From Zavarzinella formosa DSM 19928 (GTDB lineage: Bacteria; Planctomycetota; Planctomycetia; Gemmatales; Gemmataceae): a stretch of 46,067 nt of DNA. Positions 18,183 through 27,910 of this stretch are shown here, piece by piece. Position 1 is the stretch's first letter, and every line of letters starts with the position of its first letter. The translations under genes and the position numbers were made by a program. Below the pieces are notes generated by a model. It worked only from the letters and a program-made list of their open reading frames with translations, was not told the DNA's origin and did no database searches. Location: NCBI RefSeq assembly GCF_000255705.1, contig NZ_JH636446.1, positions 264,646 through 310,712 of the forward strand, written 5' to 3'.

Positions 18183-20261
18183 TCAGGGGGTGGTCAAATG
18201 CATCTTGCGAAAGTCATTTGCGGAGAGGCCGTTGATTTGTTCGAGCTTGGTCAGTTGTTTCAACAATTCATCATCGCCACGTTCCGGGCGTCGAGTGAAT
18301 AGCAATGATCGGATGGTTGAGTTGAGGACGGGCTTGAGGCTGGAAATAGGGCAGCCATCGCACCGAAGCAAGCGCAATTGGGGCATGGACCGGACAGGGG
18401 CAAGATCCTCGACGCGGCAATTGTTGACCGCCAGGGTGCCGATCGGCATTCCTTGCAACGGTGAGATATCTTTGACGGCCGTGTCCCCCGCCTGAAACAA
18501 TGTGAGCGACATTCCCCTGGCGGGAGACACATCGGCCAGATCGGGATTTTGCCAGATGTTGAGCGTGGTGAGTTTCATGCTTCGGATGGGAGTCAAATCC
18601 GCCAACTTCCCTTTGCCGGGTTCGCTGCCGACGACTTGCAGGCTTTTCAACTCGGTGAACACCCGGATCGGGCGAATATCGCTGACTTCATCTGTGAGGA
18701 TGGAGAAGTCGGTCACGGTTCCATTTTGATAACTGATCCGGTTCACTTGGCCGTCGAAGTCAGGATTAAGTTCCTGAAGTTTGGCGATCACGACCGCTGG
18801 CTGTTTTTCCAGCGGGAGTTTTGAAACCGCCCGAACCCAGGCATCATCCGGCGGGCCATCCGGAATGAGGGCTTCGGCCGCCGTGATATTCGATTTGGCT
18901 GGTTCCGGAGACCGGGGAAGATTCCGCACCATAAGGATGACGGCCGCGAGTGAAAGCAACCCCATGAGGACGGAAGCCGGCAATCGGCGTTGTTTGCGAA
19001 CCGGCGCCGGGCGTCTGGTCTCGGCATGAATCGGGATTGTTTCGTCCATGCCGGTGTTGGTTAGCGGGATCAAAGCCTGTTGGACTTCCCTTGCGGTTTC
19101 CGGCCGGTCGGCTGGGTTGGGCGAGATGAGCCGGTGAATCAGATCGGCCAGAACGGGCGGAACATTGCGGGCGAGGTCGGTGACTCGCGGGGGAGTTGCA
19201 TAAGCCGGGATGTCGGTCTGCTTTTCGCGGGGATACGGTCGGCGTCCGGTGGTCAGTTCATAAAGCACGACGCCCAGACTGAAGAGATCGGCCCGGTGGT
19301 TGACTTCCTTTCCGGCCGCCTGTTCGGGGGGCATGTAGGCCGGAGTGCCGAGAATCGTCCGGTTGTCGTCGATGCTCTCTTCGCCTGTTGGCTGGGCCAA
19401 TCCGAAATCGAGAACCTTGATCCGGGCCACCGTCGGCAACGGCGGCCGATCAGCCTTGGGCATGTCAGTCCACCAAGACGGCGCCTCCAGCCACAGATTG
19501 CCCGGCTTGATGTCCCGGTGAACCACGCCGCAGGCATGGGCGGCCGCCAGACCTCCGGCCGCCTGTCGGCCGATGCCGGGAATCCATCCGGCCGGCAGCG
19601 GGCCTTCCCGGCGAATCCAGTCCGCGAGACTTTCCCCCTCCAAGAGTTCCATCGCCAGAAAGGGAATTGTTTCCCCTCCGGGACCGGTGGTTTCGCCCAC
19701 TTGGAAAACCGTCACCACGTTGTCATGCTTCAGCGAAGCCATCGCGCGGGCTTCCCGCAGAAAACCCTCTCGGGCTCGCGTTTTTCGAGCCAGCCGGGGC
19801 CGCAACACTTTGACGGCGACCTGACGACGCAGCACTTCGTCTTCCGCGAGATAGACCAATCCCATCCCGCCCGCCCCCAGCAGACGGACGACACGGTAAA
19901 CCCCCATCTGTTGAAGATCAGCGGGTTCATAGGAAGATCGGGTCGCCGTTTCCGGATCGGCCAGGCCATCGGCGCTGAAACTCAAATCGAATCCGGCGGG
20001 CGTGAACTGCGAGGCCATGTCCTCCAACCGGGCCAACATGCCGCCAAGAGCGGGATCGGGTTTCTCCGATGGTTCAGAAACCGCCCGGCTTTGTAACGCA
20101 TTGATCAAATTCGGGTCGGTCGGCCGGCTTTCCAACTTCTGTTGACAGGTTTTGCAATGGGCGAGATGTTCCTCCAAGGCTGCCAGACGGGACTCGTCCT
20201 CGGAGCCGTCGAAAGCGGCCTCGTATTCATCAATCGTCGGACAGGAATTCGCTTGGTTCAT
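18183..20261 (-). CDS. Ser/Thr kinase with N-terminal Cys motif and C-terminal leucine-rich-like repeats
   Basis: A 692-residue protein. The N-terminus has an anti-sigma-like zinc motif (HLAHCKTC near residue 33, with an earlier Cys at 7). The kinase domain spans about 122-400: GAGGMG, VAVKVL (Lys about 151), HRDIKPGN (about 248) and DFG (about 285). One membrane helix lies at about 428-446. The C-terminal 220 residues have LRR-like units (LADLTPIRSM, VSPARGMSL, ISPLQGMPI, LAPVRSM). It starts three bases after the stop of the sigma factor gene, so the two are translationally coupled. The Cys motif suggests it may bind that sigma factor (inference). Confidence 0.92.
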   Translation of the reverse strand: MNQANSCPTIDEYEAAFDGSEDESRLAALEEHLAHCKTCQQKLESRPTDPNLINALQSRAVSEPSEKPDPALGGMLARLEDMASQFTPAGFDLSFSADGLADPETATRSSYEPADLQQMGVYRVVRLLGAGGMGLVYLAEDEVLRRQVAVKVLRPRLARKTRAREGFLREARAMASLKHDNVVTVFQVGETTGPGGETIPFLAMELLEGESLADWIRREGPLPAGWIPGIGRQAAGGLAAAHACGVVHRDIKPGNLWLEAPSWWTDMPKADRPPLPTVARIKVLDFGLAQPTGEESIDDNRTILGTPAYMPPEQAAGKEVNHRADLFSLGVVLYELTTGRRPYPREKQTDIPAYATPPRVTDLARNVPPVLADLIHRLISPNPADRPETAREVQQALIPLTNTGMDETIPIHAETRRPAPVRKQRRLPASVLMGLLSLAAVILMVRNLPRSPEPAKSNITAAEALIPDGPPDDAWVRAVSKLPLEKQPAVVIAKLQELNPDFDGQVNRISYQNGTVTDFSILTDEVSDIRPIRVFTELKSLQVVGSEPGKGKLADLTPIRSMKLTTLNIWQNPDLADVSPARGMSLTLFQAGDTAVKDISPLQGMPIGTLAVNNCRVEDLAPVRSMPQLRLLRCDGCPISSLKPVLNSTIRSLLFTRRPERGDDELLKQLTKLEQINGLSANDFRKMHLTTP

Positions 20262-20264
20262 TGG

Positions 20265-20825
20265 TTATTTGTCCAACAGATCGGCCAATTCCTCGTGCAA
20301 ATAAGCAGTCACCCGGACCTTTGCCTTATACACGGCAAACACCGTCAGCCCCAGATCGGCGGCGACGTCACTGGCAGAGCGGTTTTCCACCACATGCTGC
20401 CAAAACGCCTTCCAAGTGGATTCGTGAAATTTACCCCGGAGAGTGGGGATCAACTGCCGGATAATGTAGTTCCGGAATTCGGCTTCCTCAGCCTCGGGAT
20501 TGTCCGGGGCGGGCAACCCGTCCGGATTCTGTCCCGGTTCCAGCGGCAGGACCGCCCGGCGATGCTTTTCGACCCATCGGCGCCGGGTCACCGTCCAGAG
20601 CCAACCGCGAAACCGCTTGTGGGCGTCGTAATCGAATTCCGGAATTTGCTGCACGACGACGGCAAACACATCCTGCACCAGATCGACCGCATCGTCGTGC
20701 TGAAGGCCCATTTGCCGGACCCAGCCATAGAGCATGGGTGAATAGACCCGGACAAACTGGCTCCAAGCGGTGGCGTCACCCAAATCCCGCACCCGCGCCA
20801 ACAAACTCGCGGATGTGGTATCCAT
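20265..20825 (-). CDS. ECF sigma factor paired with kinase
   Basis: A 186-residue ECF sigma factor. Region 2 includes YSPMLYGWVRQMGLQHDDA, DLVQDVFAVVVQ and FRGWLWTVTRRR. Region 4 includes WKAFWQHVVENRSASDVAAD followed by LGLTVFAVYKAKVRV. ATG 20825 places the family N-terminus correctly and has a G-rich site upstream; an alternative ATG lies at 20861. It belongs to the planctomycete group co-transcribed with LRR kinases, and the downstream kinase starts three bases after its stop. Confidence 0.9.
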   Translation of the reverse strand: MDTTSASLLARVRDLGDATAWSQFVRVYSPMLYGWVRQMGLQHDDAVDLVQDVFAVVVQQIPEFDYDAHKRFRGWLWTVTRRRWVEKHRRAVLPLEPGQNPDGLPAPDNPEAEEAEFRNYIIRQLIPTLRGKFHESTWKAFWQHVVENRSASDVAADLGLTVFAVYKAKVRVTAYLHEELADLLDK

Positions 20826-20967
20826 TGGCTGCCCCCCGTTGGAGAACCCATCCCTTGCCATTCCTTGATCGTAGGTCAAAAGGCCAGATCGGCCAAAGGC
20901 GGGGTGATGATCGAACAATGAGTATGTTATCGGAAAACGGAGAGATTTACGACCGGCTGAAGCCCGT

Positions 20968-21585
20968 TTAATGATCTTGCAAAACAGGCAATCCCGCAAG
21001 TTCCCGGCCATACGAAATGCAGGCTTCCGAGACGACGGCCAATGCCTTTTCGGTCGTCATGCGTTGGTTGTAGCCGCCCCAATGTCCTCGATCCGTGATC
21101 GACTTGGGGAATCGTTCCAACAGTGTTTTTCCCAAGTCCCAATGCGCGATGCGGCCTTGCGGATGACCGAAGACCGCTCCGATGATAACGATTCGCGTGA
21201 TCGGATATCGGCCGAAGAGCATCGCCGCGTGGCTGAGAAACGGATCGCATTCGAGGTGGATTTCGGAGACGAAGCCGCGACGATAACCGTAGCTCTCAAA
21301 CCCGATCAAGATCGGCGGCACCTCATCGGCGACAGCCATCAGACAATGCTCGCAGTAGTCCGGCTCATCCCCTCTTCCGCAAGGCAGGCTGTCGGTCCAG
21401 GCGCCAAGACATCGCCGCACATCGGCCGGGTTTTTCAATTGCTCCCTGATGAACTCGGCCCGGTCATCATCCCCGGCCTCCTGAATCCAGTCCGCCAAGA
21501 TTCCCCGAGGGGCGTCATCTTGGGGAAACATGCGCACGGTTTCCAACAGAGCAAGGTATTCGGGGTGTTGGCGGTAATCGATCAT
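20968..21585 (-). CDS. TIGR02996-domain protein
   Basis: A 205-residue protein. Its first 50 residues (LLETVRMFPQDDAPRGILAD, then DDDRAEFIREQL) match the TIGR02996 repeat-companion domain that is greatly expanded in Gemmata relatives. A Cys cluster (CGRG...CEHC) follows, then an uncharacterised remainder. ATG 21585 is preferred over a TTG at 21597. Function is unknown. It is downstream of, and codirectional with, the DUF1501 gene. Confidence 0.78.
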   Translation of the reverse strand: MIDYRQHPEYLALLETVRMFPQDDAPRGILADWIQEAGDDDRAEFIREQLKNPADVRRCLGAWTDSLPCGRGDEPDYCEHCLMAVADEVPPILIGFESYGYRRGFVSEIHLECDPFLSHAAMLFGRYPITRIVIIGAVFGHPQGRIAHWDLGKTLLERFPKSITDRGHWGGYNQRMTTEKALAVVSEACISYGRELAGLPVLQDH

Positions 21586-21604
21586 CGACAAGGACAAAGT
21601 GTTG

Positions 21605-22999
21605 TCACGCCAAGATTTGCTTCACAACCTTGCCGGAAACATCCGTGAGGCGTTCGTCGCGGCCGTGAAACTTGAATGTCAGCCTTTCATGATCGAAACC
21701 GAGCAGGTGCAGGATAGTGGCGTGGAAGTCGTGGACATGAACCCGGCCGTCAACGCCGTGCAAGCCGAACTCATCCGTCGTGCCGTGGACCACGCCGCCT
21801 TTGACGCCGCCGCCGGCCATCAGCATTGAGAAACCATAGGGGTTGTGGTCGCGGCCGTCTTTGCCTTCGGTCATGGGAGTGCGGCCGAATTCGCCGCCCC
21901 AGATCACCAGCGTGTCGTCTAGCATGCCGCGAGATTTCAAATCGTTGATGAGGGCGGCCGATGGCTGGTCGGCCCGCAGGCACATCTTGGTGTGGTTGCC
22001 TTCCAAGTCGCCGTGGGCGTCCCAAGCGCTGCCCGCCCCGCAGTAGACTTGCACGAAGCGGACACCGCGTTCCACCAGTCGGCGGGCCAGCAGACAACGA
22101 TGGCCGAACTCGGCGGTTTCCTTGCGGTTGAGGCCGTAGGCTTCCTTCACCCGATTGGACTCTCGCGACAAATCGACGGCCTCCGGGGCGGTCGCCTGCA
22201 TCTTGAACGCCAGTTCATATGCAGATTGCCGGGCCGAGAGTTGCGTGTCTTCGGATCGTTCCCGCCGGTGGATGTCGTTGAGTTGCCGGATCAGGCCGAG
22301 TTTGTCTGTCTGTCGTTCGGCTGATTGGGGGGAGTTCAAGTTCAGGATCGGGTTGGCTCCCGGCCGGAACTGGGTTCCCTGATAGGTGGCGGGCATGTAG
22401 CCCGTGCCCCAGTTGCGGCCGCCGCCGAGCGGGTCGCCGCCGTCGGTCATCACCACGAAGCCGGGCAGGTTTTGGTTCGGGGTGCCGAGGCCGTACAAGG
22501 CCCATGCCCCGAGGCTCGGCTTCCCGGCGAGGATGCTGCCGGTGTTCATCTGGCAAACGGAGCCGACGTGATTGAGGCCGTCTGCCTGACAGGCCCGCAA
22601 GAGGGCGAAGTCGTCCGCGCATTTGCTCATGTGCGGCAGCCAGTCGGAGAAGTCGAGGCCGGACTGGCCGCACTTGGCGAACTTGCGTTTGCTGGCCAAC
22701 AGGTTGTTACCGCCGGTGCCCATTGCCGTCAGCACTTTGCCAAACTTCTGGGGCAACGGCTGGCCGTTCATCCGCGTCAGTTCCGGCTTCGGGTCGAAGA
22801 GATCGACATGGCTCGGGCCGCCTTCCATGAACAAGAAGATGACCGATTTGGCCTTCGGCTCAAAGTGGGGCTGTTTCGGCAAAAACGGGGAGACTGCCTC
22901 GGCCGCCTTTGACTCGGAATGCAGCATGGTGCCGAGGGCCAGCGCCCCGAACCCGTGGGCGGCCGTCGAGAGGAAGCGGCGACGATCGGCGGTGGTCAT
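21605..22999 (-). CDS. DUF1501 protein (alkaline-phosphatase-like fold), Tat-exported
   Basis: A 464-residue protein with a twin-arginine-type start (DRRRFLSTAAHGFGALALG) and the DUF1501 signatures VIFLFMEGGPSHVDLFDPKP, FVQVYCGAGSAWDAHG and WGGEFGRTPMTEGKDGRDH. The family is related to sulfatase/phosphatase folds and in planctomycetes is almost always encoded with a DUF1549/DUF1553 protein, as here, three bases downstream. The pair is thought to act in the envelope on complex carbohydrates or similar substrates, but no activity can be read from the sequence. Confidence 0.94.
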   Translation of the reverse strand: MTTADRRRFLSTAAHGFGALALGTMLHSESKAAEAVSPFLPKQPHFEPKAKSVIFLFMEGGPSHVDLFDPKPELTRMNGQPLPQKFGKVLTAMGTGGNNLLASKRKFAKCGQSGLDFSDWLPHMSKCADDFALLRACQADGLNHVGSVCQMNTGSILAGKPSLGAWALYGLGTPNQNLPGFVVMTDGGDPLGGGRNWGTGYMPATYQGTQFRPGANPILNLNSPQSAERQTDKLGLIRQLNDIHRRERSEDTQLSARQSAYELAFKMQATAPEAVDLSRESNRVKEAYGLNRKETAEFGHRCLLARRLVERGVRFVQVYCGAGSAWDAHGDLEGNHTKMCLRADQPSAALINDLKSRGMLDDTLVIWGGEFGRTPMTEGKDGRDHNPYGFSMLMAGGGVKGGVVHGTTDEFGLHGVDGRVHVHDFHATILHLLGFDHERLTFKFHGRDERLTDVSGKVVKQILA

Positions 23000-23002
23000 G
23001 AA

Positions 23003-25108
23003 TCAATCCACATACAAGAATTCGTTCAGGTTCAGCAAAGCGTGGCAAAAGTCCGCAAGGCGGTCGTCCGTCGATTCCTTGAGGAAACTCTCGGCGATGC
23101 CACGTTCCTCGCCGGTCGGCAAGCGGCCCAAGGCGAGACGATAGGCCCCGTCGATTTGCTTCGCGGGGTTATCGCCGGTTTCTTTTCGCACCTTGGCGGC
23201 AAAGGACTTCGCCTTGGCGATGAGAACCGAATCATTAAGCAGCATCAGGGCTTGCGGGGCTGTTGTGGTCGTATAACGGCGGGAGCAGGTTTCGTTGCGG
23301 TCGGGGGCGTCGAACACCGCGAACAGCGGATACCGCAGGTTCCGCTTCACACACACATACACGCTTCGACGGTTCCGCTCGGTGGCATCCGCATTCACCG
23401 GCCAGGCGGCCGCCGTGGCTTTCAAGTCGGCGGGCACTTCGGGGAAGACGCCCGGCCCCCCGGCCTTGGGGTTCAATTCCCCGGCGATTTGCAGCACGGC
23501 ATCCCGCACGCTTTCACCATCAAGGCGCTTGCGGTTCATCTTCCAAAGCAGTTGGTTCTCCGGATCAACTCCGGCGGCTTCGGCCCGGTGCATCGATGAT
23601 TGTTGATACGTCGCCGAGGTCACAATCAACCGGTGAATGTGTTTGATATCCCAACCGCTGCGGATGAATTCTCCGGCGAGCCAGTCGAGCAATTCCGGGT
23701 GCGTCGGCTTGTCGCCCTGTGTGCCGAAATCTTCCGACGTGCCGACGATTCCCCGGCCGAAGTAGTGCTGCCAGACGCGGTTGACGTACACGCGAGCGGT
23801 CAGCGGATTCTTCGGATCAGTGAGCCATTTCGCCAAAACGCTTCGTCGGCCGCTCGTGGCTTGGCCGGGGCTGGCGGGAATCTCGGCCGTGCGGTCGTCG
23901 AACGCAGAGAGAAAACCCGGTTTGATTTCCTCGGCTTTTTTGGCCCAGTTGCCCCGTTTTAACAAGTGTGTGGGAGGGACATTCGCCCCGACATCGGTGA
24001 AGGCCATCGCCACCGTCTCGGTGGATGGGCGCGGGCCATACGCGGCCAGTTGCTTTTTGAGGGCGGCCTGCTTTTCCTTCTCCGGTGTTTTCATCCCGGA
24101 GAACATGCCGTTCTCGTCCGGCGCATATACCTGCTTGGCCACCATCGCGGCGATTTGCGTTTCCAACGGGCTTCGCTGGTCGGCGGGCATGTCCATCAGC
24201 TTGGAATATTCCTCGGGGAAGCGACTCTTGCGCTTTTGTGAAAAGCGTTCCCGAAACGGCTTTTCGATTTCGAGGAGTTGCTTGCGAATATCGGCCGTCT
24301 TCTCATCCCATTCGCGGGCGGCCTTCGACAGTTCTTCCCGGCTGGTCTTGTCAGTCAGCGGGGCGTTGAGTTCCTTCCAGCCCGCGAAGAAGGCTTGGAT
24401 GCGGTAATAGTCTTTTTGAGTGACGGGGTCGAACTTGTGATCGTGGCACTTGGCGCAACCGAGCGTCAGGCCCAGCATGGTCTGGCTCATCGTGTCCGTG
24501 ATGTCGTTCAGAATCTCCTGTCGGCGATTCTCCAGATTCACCGCGTTGTATTCGTCCGGGTAATGCCGCAGGAAGCCGGTGGCCGTCAGGGCGTCCGTGT
24601 CGTCGGGGAAGAGTTCGTCCCCGGCGATTTGCTCGTGGACGAAACGATCATACGGTTTGTTGGCGTTGAGACTTTTGATGACGTAATCGCGGTAACGCCA
24701 GGCGTTGGGCCGTTTGTCATCGGCTTTGAAGCCATCCGTCTCCGCATAGCGAACAAGGTCAAGCCACCATTGAGCCTGACGTTCGCCGAAGGCCGGGGAG
24801 GCCAGCAAACTGTCAATGGTTTTCTCAAGCCCGTCGCGGTCGAGTTTTGCCCGCAACTCGGCGGTCGGCGGCAAGCCGGTGAGGTCAAAGGAAAGACGCC
24901 GAAGCAACGTGGCCGGATCAGTCGGTTTCGAGGGGTCGATCTTTGCGGCAATCAACCTGGCCCGGACGAACGCATCAACGGGATGCTTGGTGTCTTTCAC
25001 CGCCGGTGGCGTCGCCGTCGAAATGGGGTGAAACGCCCAATCGTCCGGCAAACCGGCTTGGAGGGTGCCGCAGAAGATAAGGAGAATGGCAAGGTTTGGA
25101 CGGTTCAT
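23003..25108 (-). CDS. DUF1549/DUF1553 (PSD-type) exported protein
   Basis: A 701-residue protein with a signal peptide ([14 protein letters not shown]). DUF1549 occupies about residues 40-250 ([27 protein letters not shown]) and contains a heme-c-like [12 protein letters not shown] at about 220. DUF1553 follows ([40 protein letters not shown]). The separate N-terminal cytochrome-c domain found in many family members is absent, so this is the shorter form. It is the upstream partner of the DUF1501 gene and probably co-transcribed. The heme motif implies redox function in the envelope (inference). Confidence 0.93.
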   Translation of the reverse strand: MNRPNLAILLIFCGTLQAGLPDDWAFHPISTATPPAVKDTKHPVDAFVRARLIAAKIDPSKPTDPATLLRRLSFDLTGLPPTAELRAKLDRDGLEKTIDSLLASPAFGERQAQWWLDLVRYAETDGFKADDKRPNAWRYRDYVIKSLNANKPYDRFVHEQIAGDELFPDDTDALTATGFLRHYPDEYNAVNLENRRQEILNDITDTMSQTMLGLTLGCAKCHDHKFDPVTQKDYYRIQAFFAGWKELNAPLTDKTSREELSKAAREWDEKTADIRKQLLEIEKPFRERFSQKRKSRFPEEYSKLMDMPADQRSPLETQIAAMVAKQVYAPDENGMFSGMKTPEKEKQAALKKQLAAYGPRPSTETVAMAFTDVGANVPPTHLLKRGNWAKKAEEIKPGFLSAFDDRTAEIPASPGQATSGRRSVLAKWLTDPKNPLTARVYVNRVWQHYFGRGIVGTSEDFGTQGDKPTHPELLDWLAGEFIRSGWDIKHIHRLIVTSATYQQSSMHRAEAAGVDPENQLLWKMNRKRLDGESVRDAVLQIAGELNPKAGGPGVFPEVPADLKATAAAWPVNADATERNRRSVYVCVKRNLRYPLFAVFDAPDRNETCSRRYTTTTAPQALMLLNDSVLIAKAKSFAAKVRKETGDNPAKQIDGAYRLALGRLPTGEERGIAESFLKESTDDRLADFCHALLNLNEFLYVD

Positions 25109-25158
25109 CGGTCAGGTTTCCGATCCGTCAACACGGGGGGATTTCTCTTCCTCACATC

Positions 25159-26049
25159 ATAAGTTTGAGAGCGGAAAGGCACAACTGAAATCGGGACGGG
25201 CTGATGGAAATCGCCGGGGCGGCGGTCGGCCGACGGTTGTCCGAGGGAGAGGTGTTCGGGGAGGCCGTCGAATGGGACTGGCCATCAAACACAGGGGGCC
25301 GGACGGTGGGTTATGTGAGCATCGACGCGACGGGGGGATACAGGGTCCGAAGGGGGTCGGAGGCCGAGGGCCGGATGATCGACGTCGGACTTGTCTTCGC
25401 CCCGGCGGTCGGCGGCCGGGACGGATGTGGGTTCTGGCCGCCGGGAGCCCGGCATGGCCTGGAGGAACAGATGCGGCGGCATGCGGCCCAGGCCGGCCTG
25501 GAGTCGGCCGAGACGTGGGTGGGCCTGACGGACGGCGGCAGACTGGACGAGTTCCTGCGGGTTTACTTCCCGCAGGCCGAGGTGATCCTGGGCTTTTACC
25601 ACGCCGCCGAACACCTGAACGACCTGGCGAAGGCTCTGCATCCGGGGAATGACGGACTGGCCGGGGAGGTGGCCGGGCACTGGTGTCACCAGTTGAAGCA
25701 CGAGGGCGGGGCGGCTGTGCTGACGGTCCTGGAAGCCGTGAGCCTGAGGGGCCGGAAAGAGGCGACGCGGGAATGCCACCGCCAAGTGACCAGTTATGTG
25801 CGAAACAACCTGTTTCGCACGGACTACCCGCGATACCGGGCCAACGGCTGGCTGATCGGCAGCGGACACATCGAGAGCGCCTGCAAGGGGGTGATCGGCC
25901 TGCGAATGAAAGGCGGCGGCATGCGTTGGGGCGAGACGGGCGCCGATGCCGTCGGCCATCTGCGGGCCTTGTTCAAAAGCAAGAAAGGACAGTGGGATGC
26001 CTGTTGGGCCACGGCCATGTGACCGCCCGGGCCAAAAACTGCAACTTAT
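25159..26049 (+). mobile_element. ISKra4-type insertion sequence remnant
   Basis: The transposase fragment is flanked by imperfect inverted ends: ATAAGTTTGAG at 25159-25169 and the complement of ATAAGTTGCAG at 26039-26049 (8 of 11 identical). The roughly 890 bp between them is shorter than an intact ISKra4 element because the 5' part of the transposase is gone. No clear target duplication is seen. Confidence 0.5.
25204..26022 (+). pseudogene. ISKra4-family transposase, 5'-truncated
   Basis: A 272-residue frame with the ISKra4 catalytic core: VSIDATGG (first Asp), VGLTDGGRLDEFL (second Asp), FYHAAEHLNDLAKAL and IGSGHIESACKGVIGLRMKG (Glu), ending in a HLRALFKSKKGQWDACW segment. Intact family members carry a further N-terminal DNA-binding part of well over 100 residues; upstream of the ATG the frame is closed, so that part is missing. 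The triad is intact but activity is unlikely without the N-terminus. Base composition is more GC-rich than the neighbours. Confidence 0.8.
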
Positions 26050-26208
26050 AGCAGAGTTCACACAGTCGTAGCGGCGGCATAGCCGCAGTGTCGGAAGAAA
26101 TAACTCTCTCTCTGATCAGACGTTGCGATTCCCATACATCTTCAGACGACTGCCGTTCAAACGCACGCCTCGAGGCATCTCGGGGCAACGAATCAGGGAA
26201 ACAACCGA

Positions 26209-26236
26209 TTGACGCTTGGCCAACGAGAACTATCAT
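26209..26236 (+). promoter_or_regulatory. probable sigma-70 promoter of tRNA-Ser
   Basis: TTGACG (26209-26214) and TATCAT (26231-26236) are separated by 16 bases and end 9 bases before the tRNA 5' end, a normal layout for a tRNA promoter. Confidence 0.55.
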
Positions 26237-26245
26237 TTGGTTCAC

Positions 26246-26332
26246 GGAGAGGTGGCAGAGTGGTCGATTGTGCAGCACTGGAAATGCTGTGTGGGAGAAA
26301 TCTCACCGGGGGTTCGAATCCCCCCCTCTCCG
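26246..26332 (+). tRNA. tRNA-Ser (anticodon GGA)
   Basis: An 87-nt cloverleaf. The acceptor GGAGAGG pairs with CCTCTCC and G is the discriminator. The anticodon stem CAGCA/TGCTG holds loop CTGGAAA with anticodon GGA at 26280-26282. A long variable arm is present, as expected for serine, and the T-arm GGGGG-TTCGAAT-CCCCC is perfect. No CCA is encoded. It is followed directly by an integrase region, so its 3' end is the likely attachment core. Confidence 0.96.
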
Positions 26333-26366
26333 TTTAAAACACTACAAATTAAGAGTTTACGACACG

Positions 26367-26387
26367 AGCCGCGAAAGCGGTTTTTTT
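26367..26387 (+). terminator. Rho-independent terminator after tRNA-Ser
   Basis: A short GC stem (CCGC, loop GAAA, GCGG, extended by A-T and G-T pairs) is followed by seven T residues, 36 bases after the tRNA. It would end tRNA transcription before the recombinase gene. Confidence 0.65.
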
Positions 26388-26393
26388 CATTTC

Positions 26394-26513
26394 TGTAAAC
26401 CATCTTCCCCATTTCCTCCCCTCTGGTTTACAAAAAGTTTACAAAACGGTTTACAAGTCTTAACCGTCGCGCTACCATACTGGTGCAGCATTCGGGTTTA
26501 CAAAAGTTTACAA
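26394..26513 (+). repeat. GTTTACAA repeat cluster, candidate integrase arm-type sites
   Basis: GTTTACAA occurs five times in direct orientation at 26426, 26437, 26449, 26496 and 26506, spaced 10-12 bases within two groups. The inverted 7-mer TGTAAAC is at 26394. The cluster lies between the tRNA 3' end and the recombinase start, where arm-type binding sites of tyrosine recombinases and their autoregulatory operators are usually found. The repeats are seen; the binding role is inference. Confidence 0.55.
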
Positions 26514-26581
26514 TCCGATCCCAGCCGGGTGGCCGCAAAAAAATCTTGCCGCCCGATCTTCCTCGCATCCGGGAATTATCC

Positions 26582-27910
26582 ATGCCCAAGAAATCGCACA
26601 TGACATGGGTTCCGGCGGGCAAGCGCTGGATGAAAAAAAGCCAGGGCAAGATGTACTCCGTCTCCTGCCGCCAGCTCAACTGCCCCGAGACACGCGAGGG
26701 CAGTATTGACGCTGCCAACGCGTGGTGGGAGGCAAAGAAAACAGAAATCGCCACCATGCCGCCCACTGAGGAGGAAGTCCGGGCCAACGCCTTCAAGGTT
26801 TGGATGATGGTGCAGGACTGGCATCAATTGGACGAGGCCAGCCGCGAGAAGCTGGTCGATTCCATGATCGGGGTCGGCAAGTATCAAAAGATCAAAGGCC
26901 AGGCCGATTCCCTTGTTGCCGAAAAGCCAGCCCCGGCTGACCGTTCGATTGGAGTCCAAATCGAGAATTGGGAAGAGTTCCTCCGCAAGATTTGCAAGTC
27001 CGGCCAGATGAGCGAAGGCCGCTTTGACAGTTATTGCCGGGCTGTCGGCATCTTCCGCAACTGGATCGGGGAGACGAACCCAGTGGATGTGATCGACGAG
27101 GCGAAGCTCGAAGCCTACTTTTGCCATCTGACGGTCCTGGTGGATGGGAAGCTATATTCGACCGCCTACGCCCACACAATCCTGATGACCGCGAAGCAAT
27201 TCATCAGCCGTCTGGCCGAACTCAAGCTCATCCCGCTGCCCGGCAACATCCGTTCCCGCCGGATGCGGTTCAACCACTCAGCCCCGAAGACGATTGAGAC
27301 GTTCAGCCCGGCCGAGGTGAGGGACATCCTGGCCGCGTGCGACGACCGTTCGGAGCGTCTGAAGCTCTACGTCCTGCTCATGCTCAACTGCGGAATGTAC
27401 CAGAACGACATCGCGGAACTACGCAAGGACGAGGTGAACTGGACAAAAGGAACGCTGACGCGGGCCAGGAGCAAAACCCGCGAGCGGAACGGGCCGGTTG
27501 TCACCTACGCGCTCTGGCCGGAGACGTTCGCCCTTCTGAAGAAGCACAAGGCCGTGGCAGGCGACATCGCACTGACCACCGAGAACGGAAACCCGCTGGT
27601 GAAATTCTCTCTCGGCGAGGACGGGGCAATGCAGCGGTACGACTGTATTCACGCGGCTTGGAGGGGGATGGCGGGGAGCAAGGACAAGAAGAGTGTGAGG
27701 TTGCCGATGAAGCATCTGCGGAAGACCTCGGCGACCCTCCTTGGAAGTCACCCGCAGTTTAAGTTTTTCGCGCTGCACTTCCTTGCCGACTCACCGCGGG
27801 GCGTCGCCGACCGGCACTACGTCAAGCCTTCGGACGAGGAGTTCGCCCTTGCCCTCGGTTGGCTTCGTGGGCAGATTCTTGGGACGAAAGACGGCAAGCC
27901 GGCCGCGTAA
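26582..27910 (+). CDS. tyrosine recombinase/integrase of the tRNA-Ser island
   Basis: A 442-residue protein. The central part (about 150-250) resembles the SAM-like core-binding domain (YCRAVGIFRNWIGETNPVDV). The catalytic part has HLRKTSATLLG (box II His-x-x-Arg) and VADRHYVKPSDEEF (Tyr nucleophile). The usual Arg of box I is replaced: LLMLNCGMYQNDIAEL has Tyr where Arg is expected. ATG 26582 is preferred over GTG 26483. Position and direction next to tRNA-Ser mark it as the integrase of the element to its right. Confidence 0.88.
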   Translation: MPKKSHMTWVPAGKRWMKKSQGKMYSVSCRQLNCPETREGSIDAANAWWEAKKTEIATMPPTEEEVRANAFKVWMMVQDWHQLDEASREKLVDSMIGVGKYQKIKGQADSLVAEKPAPADRSIGVQIENWEEFLRKICKSGQMSEGRFDSYCRAVGIFRNWIGETNPVDVIDEAKLEAYFCHLTVLVDGKLYSTAYAHTILMTAKQFISRLAELKLIPLPGNIRSRRMRFNHSAPKTIETFSPAEVRDILAACDDRSERLKLYVLLMLNCGMYQNDIAELRKDEVNWTKGTLTRARSKTRERNGPVVTYALWPETFALLKKHKAVAGDIALTTENGNPLVKFSLGEDGAMQRYDCIHAAWRGMAGSKDKKSVRLPMKHLRKTSATLLGSHPQFKFFALHFLADSPRGVADRHYVKPSDEEFALALGWLRGQILGTKDGKPAA

